From positions 56,888-120,887 of the forward strand of contig NZ_JAFFQD010000010.1 in NCBI RefSeq assembly GCF_016918565.1: 64,000 bases of DNA, in the 5' to 3' direction. Positions 15,675-23,789 of the stretch are shown piece by piece. Under the pieces are notes generated by a model that made no database searches, had not been told where the DNA came from, and worked only from the letters and a program-made list of their open reading frames with translations. Made by a program: the position numbers and the translations under genes. Position 1 is the first letter of the stretch, and each line of letters opens with the position of its first letter. The DNA is from Desulfogranum marinum (GTDB lineage Bacteria > Desulfobacterota > Desulfobulbia > Desulfobulbales > Desulfobulbaceae).

Positions 15675-16997
15675 TCAATTAGCAAGCCGGGGGAGTAAAC
15701 TAGGCAACGAATCAAGGGCGTACAAAGGAACATTACACACATTACCATCTTTACGAAGATTACGAAGTGAAGTGCGAACAAGAAGATCAGCGTTAAATTT
15801 TGCATCAAAAGATTGCAGGCTCTTACTCTTTAGATTGATACCTGCCTTCACTTCCAAAGGAAAAACAGCCTCTTTTGTTTCAAAAAGAAAATCCACTTCT
15901 GCCTTGCCGCTGCTACTCTTCCAATATTTCAACTCCGACCCCAAGGTACTCCTAAGCTGCTGAGCCGCGTAATTCTCAGTAAAAGCACCGCAAAATTCAC
16001 GAAATACCTGCTCACCCTGAATAAGCAGTTCCGGTCCCAGACCTGCCATAGCCGCCAAAAGCCCGACATCCAACGCATATACTTTAAAAATATTTTTCTG
16101 CAAATAGGCCACGAGTGGTCTTTTGGGTGTGTTTATGCAAAAAGCACGCTGAATAAGCCCCGCTTCTTCCAGCCATAAAATCGCATTTTCATAATCACGT
16201 GCCCTGGCGCTTTTACGGATTGTGGAAAACATGAACTTTTTATTTTCCCGGGCCAGTTGAACCACAATGGAATCCCATACATGTGAGAGTTTGCGAATAT
16301 CAGACGGTTGTGCGTACTTGGCAAAATCAAGAGCATATGAAGTGAGGATCTCTTTGTGGACGACTCTTACTTCCTGCACATCGTTCAACTCAGCCATACA
16401 GCGTACAGCCTCAGGCATTCCGCCACAAAAATAATATTTCCTGAGCAAATCTATAAGCTCCAAGTGAAAGGCTTCAGGGAGCGGTTGCACTTCTTCAAGA
16501 TTTTCCAGGTATTCGCGAAGGCCGGTTTCCCCCATCCCATCCAGGAGCTCATAGAAACTCAGGGGTAAAAGGTCACGAAAATTGACCTTCCCCACAGGAA
16601 AAGATTTTGGCGAAGACAACTTCACACCAAGAAGAGAACCCGCAGCAGCAATATAGTACTCGGGAGCTTTCTCCTGGAAATATTTTAGACTGTTCAGCGC
16701 ATTGTTCGAGAGTTGTATCTCATCAAAAATAATCAGATGGCGCTTCGGTAAAATGCTTTTTTTGCTATGGAGGGAAAGGTTGGTAATTATCTTGTCCGGA
16801 TCGAGACTTTGAGCAAACAAGCTATCAAGCCGAGCATCTTCCTCAAAGTTACAATAGACGACATCATCAAACTCTTTTTCGCCAAACTTTTGTAAAATAT
16901 AGGTTTTACCAGTTTGCCGAGCGCCTCGCAGGATCAGCGGTTTCCTGCGGGCAGATCCTTTCCAGGCAAGAAGTTGGGGGTAAATATCGCGTTTCAC
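15675..16997 (-). CDS. AAA ATPase with C-terminal DUF4143
   Basis: 440 residues. Walker A is GARQTGKT (residues ~24-31) and Walker B HLIIFDEIQ (~88). The C-terminal half is a DUF4143 domain with a nuclease-like motif (KAEVDFLFET, then FPLEVKAG), the D...ExK arrangement of PD-(D/E)xK folds. These ATPases are widespread, often mobile, and mostly of unknown function. The gene is isolated on the minus strand between the RAYT block and a small hypothetical gene, typical of accessory islands. Confidence 0.9.
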   Translation of the reverse strand: MKRDIYPQLLAWKGSARRKPLILRGARQTGKTYILQKFGEKEFDDVVYCNFEEDARLDSLFAQSLDPDKIITNLSLHSKKSILPKRHLIIFDEIQLSNNALNSLKYFQEKAPEYYIAAAGSLLGVKLSSPKSFPVGKVNFRDLLPLSFYELLDGMGETGLREYLENLEEVQPLPEAFHLELIDLLRKYYFCGGMPEAVRCMAELNDVQEVRVVHKEILTSYALDFAKYAQPSDIRKLSHVWDSIVVQLARENKKFMFSTIRKSARARDYENAILWLEEAGLIQRAFCINTPKRPLVAYLQKNIFKVYALDVGLLAAMAGLGPELLIQGEQVFREFCGAFTENYAAQQLRSTLGSELKYWKSSSGKAEVDFLFETKEAVFPLEVKAGINLKSKSLQSFDAKFNADLLVRTSLRNLRKDGNVCNVPLYALDSLPSLLPRLAN

Positions 16998-17006
16998 AAC
17001 TTCTCA

Positions 17007-17342
17007 TTAGCCTCCTTTCTGGCAATCATCAAGTTTTTTCGTTCTTAAAAAGTGATGCGACTCCATTTCTACCACCCAAAAAAGACCATTGACACCAATG
17101 AGAAAAATCAAAGGAACGTTTTGGACATTGACTAACTCTTCTAGAGAAATTTCCTTGAATTCCTCGTGATCTTTATTGATAAACCAACCATCGAAAATTC
17201 TAGAAAACGCAGTGGAATAAAAATCTGTAGCAGATTGAATGACAAGCTGCTTGCAAATGGATGAAGGAAGATGACTTTCAATCTCTTCAAGGTTGGAATG
17301 AAGTCCAAATAGCAATACGTTATACACGCTCCAGCCTCGCAA
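17007..17342 (-). CDS. hypothetical protein
   Basis: 111 codons from the ATG at 17342, or 105 from a GTG six codons in (GTGTATAAC, behind GGAG). It ends 9 bases before the ATPase gene, so the two may be co-transcribed. It mixes helical charged and hydrophobic segments (NVPLIFLIGVNGLFWVVEM). No family is recognised. Confidence 0.4.
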   Translation of the reverse strand: MRGWSVYNVLLFGLHSNLEEIESHLPSSICKQLVIQSATDFYSTAFSRIFDGWFINKDHEEFKEISLEELVNVQNVPLIFLIGVNGLFWVVEMESHHFLRTKKLDDCQKGG

Positions 17343-17430
17343 TCATAAAAGTTATGCTATTCATTCCCCTAATAAATCATGAAGAATAGACTCTCTTTTT
17401 ATTCTTATTACTCTCTATTTGAAAAGACCT

Positions 17431-17670
17431 TCACAAATCGGAACAAAAAGCAGCAAATCGGAACTTTTCCTGTAGTCTCTTATTATTACTGGTTCGAGGA
17501 TAGAGAACGTAGGCGACACCAGTATTAATCGGAATTATTCGTGTCGTTTCCTTTTCTTTCATATCTTTCGCATTTTGACCATATACCATGCAGTAACGAG
17601 GACATACCACTAGAGCACTTTTTTTCTCCAATGGCACACATATTGGAAAATTACGGCTGGATAATCTCAT
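17431..17670 (-). CDS. small hypothetical protein, doubtful
   Basis: 79 codons, basic, with three cysteines. The ribosome binding site is weak and no family is recognised. It could be chance coding in a spacer. Confidence 0.22.
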   Translation of the reverse strand: MRLSSRNFPICVPLEKKSALVVCPRYCMVYGQNAKDMKEKETTRIIPINTGVAYVLYPRTSNNKRLQEKFRFAAFCSDL

Positions 17671-17837
17671 AAAGTACTCTCTGGAGACACGGTAAAGCAG
17701 TGATTTCTATCCAACGATCAAGGTTCTAAAAACAGGATAATTTGAGACCAATATCGGTATAGCGCTTGTCACCTACCAAGTGCTACAAGGAACAACTTAG
17801 ATCAAGGAAATGATTGAGGCGTCAGGAGGATTTCCTC

Positions 17838-18050
17838 ATGCAAAAAACTAAAAAAAACACAAATAAACAGAATCAAATGGCGCTCCCTGTCGATTGGCAC
17901 GGCCTGGGTAACGAGCCTCGTAACGAGAACCTTGCCAGGATAAGGGGCCCCGGCTCATTTGAAAAGCAAGAAATTGATAGGGAAAAGGAGAGTGAGCCGG
18001 ATTCATTATATCGGTTTCATAAGCATATGAGGAGGGATTCCAGGAGGTGA
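17838..18050 (+). CDS. small basic polar protein upstream of a radical SAM gene
   Basis: 70 residues from the ATG at 17838, with an ideal AGGAGG seven bases upstream. Highly charged (many Lys, Arg, Asn, Glu), no cysteine and no transmembrane segment, so probably soluble and partly disordered. It contains MALPVDWHGLGNEP near the N-terminus and ends RFHKHMRRDSRR. The radical SAM gene begins 74 bases downstream on the same strand. No family recognised; a partner or substrate of that enzyme is conceivable but unproven. Confidence 0.5.
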   Translation: MQKTKKNTNKQNQMALPVDWHGLGNEPRNENLARIRGPGSFEKQEIDREKESEPDSLYRFHKHMRRDSRR

Positions 18051-18124
18051 CGAGGGTCCATTTTTAAAATCTTCCGAGCATCAAAACCTTTACTAGCTCT
18101 CCTTAGCTCTCAGGACTATCTAAT

Positions 18125-19543
18125 ATGGCATTGTCATTACAGCAAAGAAACAGGTTTATACAAGGCAACCAGCGGGAGTTTGGCAATCGGTATGAACAAC
18201 TTTTCTTTCCGGATGAGGAAACGCTCTCCGAGGCTGATAAACGACGTCGATATTTATTGCAGGAGTTAGCTGAAAGCGTATCTTTCGGTTGCCTTGGCAC
18301 CAAGCTCGACATGTCGAACCTTTCTCCTGGGTGCCGAATCTGTATCGAAGGGCAATGGTCCTGCCTCTTCATTAACGGTAAATGCAACGGGAATTGTTTT
18401 TACTGCCCGACCAGCCAGGATGAGATCGGACTACCCACAACCAATACCCTGACTTTCCAAGATCCTAAAGAATATGCCGCCTACCTGCAGGTCTTTGGTT
18501 TTAAGGGAACGAGTATAAGTGGTGGCGAACCGCTGCTCACCCTCGACAAGACTGTTCGCTTCATTCGGTCCATAAAAAACCGCTTCGGCGGAGATGTTCA
18601 TGTCTGGCTATACACTAATGGTATTCTTGCGACCAGGGAAATCATGAAAAAGCTGGCTGACGCCGGTCTTAATGAAATTCGCTTCGACATTGGGGCTACA
18701 GGGTACAGGCTCCGGCAACTGGACCATGCCGTGGGCATTATCCCAACGGTAACTGTTGAGATCCCGGCCGTACCGGAGGAGTCTGAGCGGATGATAAATT
18801 TGCTCCCCTCGCTTTATGACTGTGGCGTGCAGCACCTTAATCTTCACCAATTAAGGCTCACTCCTTATAATTTTAAAAAATTGGTCACTCGCGGCTATCG
18901 GTTCCTGCATGGGAAGAAAATGGCGGTCCTTGATTCAGAACTCGCCGCCCTTGAAATTCTCCTGCATGGAAAGAAAAAGAACATTAATCTGCCGATCAAC
19001 TACTGTTCCTTCCCGTACAAAGACAGATTTCAGGCATTGGCAGCCCGTCGTCGTAACGGAACCTTTATTCTGAAAAGTTATGAGTCCCTTACCGAAAACG
19101 GCTTTATCCGGACGCTGATGATCACCGGAAATCCGGACGTGTTGTCTCAACAGGTTTCAGCATTGAAACGATCCGGCAACAACGATGGATTATGGAAACA
19201 GAACGGTTCTGAGGAGCTATCTGTCCACATCAACCTACTACCGCACATCGATTTCAAGGACCTTAACTTGCAAATTGCCTACAGTGCCGCCTATCAACGT
19301 CCGTCAGCCACTTATCGCAATCCGTTTACCAAGGTCACCATCTCCAGAAAAATGAACATCGTCATTGAGCGAGAAACGTCTCCACATCGATTTTCCCTTT
19401 CCTCGGATCAAGCCTCCACCCTTCCGGCTGCAATTTCAGCTACCGGTAGCAAACAAGCTACACAGGGCTTGGATAAATTGATTATCCAAGAGGAAATGAT
19501 TGATTACGAATATGTTCGTGCCGGACTTGCCGACTACTATTAA
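18125..19543 (+). CDS. radical SAM protein, COG2108-like
   Basis: 472 residues. The [4Fe-4S]-SAM motif is C87-NGN-C91-FY-C94, followed by SISGGEPLL, the SAM-binding GGE. Directly N-terminal is a second cysteine group (C70-RI-C73, C80 in GQWSCLFING), which suggests an extra cluster or zinc site. This GCxxCxxGxWSCLFxxGxCN arrangement is, from memory, seen in archaeal and anaerobic bacterial proteins related to pyruvate-formate-lyase activases (COG2108). The C-terminal ~130 residues have no cysteines, so there is no SPASM domain. Substrate unknown; the small gene upstream is the obvious contextual lead. Confidence 0.8.
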   Translation: MALSLQQRNRFIQGNQREFGNRYEQLFFPDEETLSEADKRRRYLLQELAESVSFGCLGTKLDMSNLSPGCRICIEGQWSCLFINGKCNGNCFYCPTSQDEIGLPTTNTLTFQDPKEYAAYLQVFGFKGTSISGGEPLLTLDKTVRFIRSIKNRFGGDVHVWLYTNGILATREIMKKLADAGLNEIRFDIGATGYRLRQLDHAVGIIPTVTVEIPAVPEESERMINLLPSLYDCGVQHLNLHQLRLTPYNFKKLVTRGYRFLHGKKMAVLDSELAALEILLHGKKKNINLPINYCSFPYKDRFQALAARRRNGTFILKSYESLTENGFIRTLMITGNPDVLSQQVSALKRSGNNDGLWKQNGSEELSVHINLLPHIDFKDLNLQIAYSAAYQRPSATYRNPFTKVTISRKMNIVIERETSPHRFSLSSDQASTLPAAISATGSKQATQGLDKLIIQEEMIDYEYVRAGLADYY

Positions 19544-20038
19544 AGGAAGTGATTCACGAAAAGATGCTCCTGTATTATTGTCTCAACAGAGGCTGCTCTG
19601 TTATCGAGTGTAATGCTCTTGTACATCACATCTCCATTTCTGCTCTTGTGCATCAACTGCAGCCTATCCTTACCAAAGATTATCTCAAATTTAACTCCAG
19701 AGCACCAGAATTTATACTGTTCCTGATCTGGTGATCTCAGAACTGAGCCTTGAGCTTAACATTGCCAAATCCAAGATATCAGTTTCGTACCTTCCCCGCT
19801 GATTAACACTATTCGTCCATTAACGGGCGAGAGATCGTAATGGCTTTTTCCAACTACACATCCAGATTAAGCAAAAGAATACGCTTTCAGTATTACCCAC
19901 CCCGGGAGATCGATGCATTTATGAAAACCGACCAGAAAGAAGAATCGGAATAACCATGCCAGACAAAAAACGCTTTGCTATGTCAAACAGAGTACCCCTG
20001 CCATTCCCATATAATATATCAAAACAACAGGAAAAATT
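19544..20038. other. intergenic region, 495 bases
   Basis: No supported gene. An ATG at 19840 opens a 37-codon frame to 19953 (starts MAFSNYTSRLSKRIRFQYYP) without a ribosome binding site; it may be a gene relic. The HU promoter should lie in the last ~100 bases. Confidence 0.35.
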
Positions 20039-20311
20039 ATGAACAAAGGCGACCTGATAGAACAAGTAGCAAAAGACTGTGATATGAGTAAAGCAGCTGC
20101 CGAACAGGTATTGGGCAGTATATTGACGACAATTACCGAGGCTGTTGCAACCGGGGATAAAGTAACGCTGATTGGCTTTGGAACTTTTTCTGCGACTGAA
20201 CGACCAGCTCGCGAAGGCCGAAATCCCAGAACAGGTGAAACCATGCAGATCGCCGCCAAAAAAGTTGTTAAATTCAAGGCTGGAAAAAAGTTTACGGAAG
20301 CAGTGAAATAA
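20039..20311 (+). CDS. hup: HU-family nucleoid DNA-binding protein
   Basis: 90 residues, the standard HU length. N-terminal helices MNKGDLIEQVAKDCDMSKAA, then the signature GFGTFSATERPAREGRNPRTG with the DNA-intercalating Asn-Pro in the beta arm, and the KVVKFKAGKKF C-terminus. It acts as a dimer compacting and bending DNA, and may serve as an accessory for the nearby recombinase. It is located in an accessory region and is likely a paralogue of a chromosomal copy. A fragment resembling its 3' end lies at 21937-21978. Confidence 0.93.
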   Translation: MNKGDLIEQVAKDCDMSKAAAEQVLGSILTTITEAVATGDKVTLIGFGTFSATERPAREGRNPRTGETMQIAAKKVVKFKAGKKFTEAVK

Positions 20312-20678
20312 TTGACGACTCAGGAAGCTGCACGAGAAAATCCAGCGTAATGCGGTCTACCTCCAGGTAACCTTTCATCATCCCTACATTCAGTGTCAGA
20401 GGTGGAGTGAAACATGGTGGTAGTTGATCACCTGAGCGAAGATTTTACCTCCACAGTGAAGGTCTCAACCTAAAGCGTTGACAGAGTGGCCAAACCTTTG
20501 AACTGGCAATATTAATTTTAAAATCTGAAGAGCTTCTTACCAGGCTGGTGTATGGCTAAAGGCAGCCAAGAGAATGAGATGCACTGCGTCTTGACGTTTC
20601 CTTCACGAATCCTTATTTTAGGATGCACACTAAAGATAAAATAACAGTGAAACATATTTTAAGTTCAAGGCGTGCAGG
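20312..20678. other. intergenic region, 367 bases
   Basis: No frame with a start and ribosome binding site on either strand. I see no hairpin or repeat in it. Confidence 0.3.
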
Positions 20679-21848
20679 ATGAAGAGAGAGCTCCAAGGCA
20701 GATACGTGGCTATTTCGACGGTGGGTGAGAAGGCCCAGGCCTTCGTGCCCTCTTCGCTGCCTCCGATTCCGCCCATCGACTGGACGCCGGAGCTGCGCAG
20801 CAAGTTCGATCAGGCGCTACTGGCGCTCGGGCGGCTGGATAGCGTCTCGACCTTGCTCCCTCACACCTCGCTGTTCCTCTACATGTACGTCCGAAAAGAA
20901 GCGGTTCTTTCCTCCATGATCGAGGGAACCCAATCGTCGCTGTCGGACCTGTTACTGTTCGAACTGGATCAAGAGCCGGACGTTCCACTAAATGACGTGC
21001 GGGAAGTCAGCAACTATGTCGCCGCCCTCGACCACGGTCTACGCCTGATGGAGGAAGGACTACCGCTGTCATTACGGCTTTTCCGGGAAATCCACGGCGT
21101 GCTATTGACCAAGGGCCGGGGCAGCAATCAGACACAGGGTGAGTTCCGGCGCAGTCAAAACTGGATCGGCGGTACCCGGCCGGGCAATGCAGCCTTTGTT
21201 CCGCCTCCGGCCGAAGAGGTACTGAAGTGCATGGCTAAGCTGGAACTTTTCCTCCATGACCAGCCAGAGCCGACCCCTGTGCTACTCAAAGCAGCGTTGG
21301 CTCATGTGCAGTTCGAGACCATCCACCCATTCCTCGATGGTAACGGTCGCCTCGGGCGTCTGCTTATCACGCTTCTCTTGTGCGAGCAGAAGGTACTGCG
21401 GGAACCGATGCTCTACCTTAGCCTCTATTTCAAAACACACCGGCAGTATTATTACGAGTTGCTCAATAATGTCCGCCTGACTGGCGACTGGGAAGCTTGG
21501 CTCGATTTCTTCGCCGAGGCGATCATCGTCACCGCCACCCAGGCAGTAGAGACAGCGCAACAGCTTCTAGACCTGTCGAATCAGGATCGAGACAAAATCA
21601 GCGGTCTCGGCCGGCCAGCGGCATCGACCCTACAGGTTCATCGGGCACTGATGGAACATCCCATAGCCACCTCGGGCTCACTGGTGAAAAAAACAGGCAT
21701 CACCCCGGCAACTGTCAATAAGGCGCTCGGCCACATGGAGCAACTCGGTATAGTGAAGGAGCTGACCGCCCAGAAGCGGAACCGCCTGTTCAGTTACGCG
21801 GGCTACCTCGATATCATGAGTCGCGGTACGGAACTGCCTGGCAGATAG
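20679..21848 (+). CDS. Fic-family protein (predicted AMP transferase) with winged-helix C-terminus
   Basis: 389 residues. The active-site loop HPFLDGNGRLGR (216-227) matches HPFx(D/E)GNGRxxR completely, so the enzyme should transfer AMP to a protein hydroxyl. The autoinhibitory helix motif (S/T)xxxE(G/N) is present N-terminally as SSMIEG (78-83), placing it in class II, self-inhibited Fic proteins with an N-terminal Fic_N domain. The last ~80 residues (STLQVHRALMEHPIATSG, GITPATVNKALGHMEQL) form a winged helix. Base composition is visibly more GC-rich than both flanks, and it lies between an HU gene and an HU-like fragment, suggesting recent arrival. Confidence 0.93.
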   Translation: MKRELQGRYVAISTVGEKAQAFVPSSLPPIPPIDWTPELRSKFDQALLALGRLDSVSTLLPHTSLFLYMYVRKEAVLSSMIEGTQSSLSDLLLFELDQEPDVPLNDVREVSNYVAALDHGLRLMEEGLPLSLRLFREIHGVLLTKGRGSNQTQGEFRRSQNWIGGTRPGNAAFVPPPAEEVLKCMAKLELFLHDQPEPTPVLLKAALAHVQFETIHPFLDGNGRLGRLLITLLLCEQKVLREPMLYLSLYFKTHRQYYYELLNNVRLTGDWEAWLDFFAEAIIVTATQAVETAQQLLDLSNQDRDKISGLGRPAASTLQVHRALMEHPIATSGSLVKKTGITPATVNKALGHMEQLGIVKELTAQKRNRLFSYAGYLDIMSRGTELPGR

Positions 21849-21936
21849 TACAATTCAATTTCGGGTTTCGCTATCGAATCAGGTAATAAGTTTTTCACCC
21901 TTAATCGGTTTTTGGCCTATGAAGTCTAGTTGTCCT

Positions 21937-21978
21937 TCATTCAAAGCTGGGGATAAGTTTACGGATAGTATGAGATAA
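21937..21978 (+). pseudogene. 3' fragment of an HU-like gene
   Basis: The codons read SFKAGDKFTDSMR and a stop, matching the end of the intact HU gene (KFKAGKKFTEAVK) at protein level and clearly at DNA level. Upstream sequence does not continue the homology, so this is a scar left by recombination or insertion. Confidence 0.5.
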
Positions 21979-21993
21979 GCGGTGGTAACCAGC

Positions 21994-23043
21994 TCACTTG
22001 CCAAGCCCTTCAATGTGATCAATGGCCTTGAGTTTATGCTCATCCAGTAAATGAGTATAACGCTGCACCATCTGCATGGTGCTATGCCCTAAAATATCTG
22101 CCAAGGTGCGGAGGTCAACACCGGCCATTAGCAAATAACTGGCTGCTGTGTGCCGAAGATCGTGCATATGAAAATCTTGAATTTTTGCCTTCTTGACGGC
22201 ATTATCAAATGCACGGCGGAAAAATAGATTAGGCCTGCGCTGCACAGTTTGCGAGATTGTATCTGGTAAAAAAACAGGCTGCACGCTGTTGCAAATTTCC
22301 GGCATGATATCGAGCAGGATCTCAACAGCCTGTATGGTTAGAGGAACACGCCGGGGCTTAGTTTTTGTAACTGTCAGGTCGATAATCCGGGCATCAATAT
22401 CTATCTGCCCCCATACCAACCCGGCACCTTCTGATGGCCGCATGCCGGTATGGAGTAAGAGCTGCACATAATGATAAAGCTTTTCATTACGGCTCTTTTT
22501 GCATATCTCAAGCAAGTGCCGCGCCTCATCCTTGCTTAATAGCCGCAATCGACCTGCTGGCTTTGCCGGTTTTCTGATGGATGCCACCGGGTTATTTAAT
22601 TCCAGTGCCCATTCCGTTATGGCGATCGTATACAGATGGGAAAGCAGGGCCAAGTCTTTCTGCACCGTTGACGGACCGACAATTTTCAGCCGTTTATCCC
22701 TAAAGGCAGCAACCAGCAACGGTGTAATGTCTTTTAAATTTAATCCTGAAAAATTCTCACGCAATCTGTTGGCGGATGTTATTTCCCGGGCTCTGGTATT
22801 GGGCCTTTTCTTGCTGGAAATTTCAAGTTCGTACCTGTCCAGTGCCTTCGAGAAAGCCATATCATCCGGGGGAGTATCTCCTACATATCCACCGGAGCGC
22901 AGTTTTGCCTCTGTATCCTCAGCCCAGCGCTGGGCATCGGAGAGACGATCAAAGGTCTGGGAAACATAGGGATGATCTTTTAATCGTATTTCAGCCTTAT
23001 AGACAGTGCCTTTCTTTCTTTTTCGCTTAGTTATCCGAGCCAT
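21994..23043 (-). CDS. int: tyrosine recombinase (phage/island integrase)
   Basis: 349 residues. The C-terminal catalytic domain has Arg202 in HTGMRPSEG, H-x-x-R in HMHDLRHTAAS (His294, Arg297), His320 in ILGHSTMQM and nucleophile Tyr329 in QRYTHL. The N-terminal part has an arm-type DNA-binding segment (KKGTVYKAEIRLKDH) and a SAM-like core-binding domain (60-160). It starts ~140 bases from a truncated tRNA-Arg and ~300 bases from an intact tRNA-Arg, the usual position of a tRNA-targeting integrase. It probably inserted an element extending to lower coordinates. Confidence 0.93.
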   Translation of the reverse strand: MARITKRKRKKGTVYKAEIRLKDHPYVSQTFDRLSDAQRWAEDTEAKLRSGGYVGDTPPDDMAFSKALDRYELEISSKKRPNTRAREITSANRLRENFSGLNLKDITPLLVAAFRDKRLKIVGPSTVQKDLALLSHLYTIAITEWALELNNPVASIRKPAKPAGRLRLLSKDEARHLLEICKKSRNEKLYHYVQLLLHTGMRPSEGAGLVWGQIDIDARIIDLTVTKTKPRRVPLTIQAVEILLDIMPEICNSVQPVFLPDTISQTVQRRPNLFFRRAFDNAVKKAKIQDFHMHDLRHTAASYLLMAGVDLRTLADILGHSTMQMVQRYTHLLDEHKLKAIDHIEGLGK

Positions 23044-23140
23044 ACTTTTTGGGCGTAATTTTGGGCGTATTTTTTTGCAAAAAGGGGCGATTCACAATAA
23101 AACTATGCCAAACGCAGCTAAAAAAGCAACTAAAAAGAAA

Positions 23141-23174
23141 AGGCCAAACCCCGCGTTACTGCTGGGTTTGGCCT
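23141..23174. terminator. strong, probably bidirectional terminator
   Basis: AGGCCAAACCC (23141-23151) pairs perfectly with GGGTTTGGCCT (23164-23174). T-rich sequence follows on the plus strand and A-rich sequence precedes it (TTTTCTTTTT in the minus transcript), so it can stop transcription both ways between the tRNA fragment and the integrase. Confidence 0.75.
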
Positions 23175-23183
23175 TTATTTATA

Positions 23184-23238
23184 TGGTGCTCCAGGCAGGA
23201 TTCGAACCTGCGGCACCAGGATTAGGAATCCTGTGCTC
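23184..23238 (-). pseudogene. 3' part of a tRNA-Arg(CCU): attachment-site remnant
   Basis: From the last bases of the D-stem (GAGCA) onward the sequence matches a tRNA: anticodon arm CAGGATTCCTAATCCTG (anticodon CCU), variable loop, T-arm GCAGG-TTCGAAT-CCTGC, acceptor 3' strand CTGGAGC, A73 and encoded CCA. The 5' third is missing. Its T-stem and acceptor stem differ from those of the intact tRNA at 23342, so it is not a copy of that gene and was probably carried in by an integrative element. Confidence 0.75.
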
Positions 23239-23341
23239 AACAAATTGCCCCTTTAAAAAATCGTAGAAAATCAAGCAGATAAAACGGAAAAAATCGCCTA
23301 AGCGGTTTCAGTGTAGACGTTTTGTGGAAAACAGGAAAAAA

Positions 23342-23418
23342 TGGTGATCCCGGCTGGATTCGAACCAGCGGCACCTAGATTAGGAATCTAGTGCTCTATC
23401 CTACTGAGCTACGGGACC
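23342..23418 (-). tRNA. tRNA-Arg(CCU), CCA encoded
   Basis: Complete cloverleaf: acceptor GGTCCCG/CGGGATC (one G-U), D-arm with AGCTCAGTAGGATAGAGCA, anticodon stem-loop CTAGATTCCTAATCTAG with CCU, T-arm GCTGG-TTCGAAT-CCAGC, discriminator A and CCA. tRNA-Arg(CCU) genes are frequent integration targets. Confidence 0.95.
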
Positions 23419-23789
23419 ACTCAACTAGTGCCCGTCCATAAATGGTATTTAGGCCTGATAGCGGCGTTATGCTTAAAATTTTATCCTCGGAATATCAACT
23501 ATATGCCTGTGGTAAAATTTAAAGCATGCCTTGCTCTCAAACCAAAATCCTCATTTCTGGGCAGACACCAACTAGCAAGGGACATTTTTTAACAAAATTA
23601 ATTCAAGAACGCTACTTTTTTATGTTTGTGAATGTAACGAACCTGGAATCTTGAACAAAATCAAATGTATCACAGAAGAAGAAAAATAGTATGCATACAG
23701 CACCAGCAAAGTCAATTAAATTGATGTATTACCATTGTTCTCTGTGCAAAAGAAAAGAGAGGCAAACACTGCTTACCTGAGAGCTAGAA
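23419..23789. other. intergenic region, 371 bases
   Basis: Promoter side of the tRNA and downstream side of glgC. AT-rich; no frame, RNA or perfect hairpin that I can support. Confidence 0.35.

Noticed and set aside
17431..17670. Confident call of a gene between the hypothetical protein and the radical SAM operon
   Set aside because: Kept only at low confidence: weak ribosome binding site and no family.
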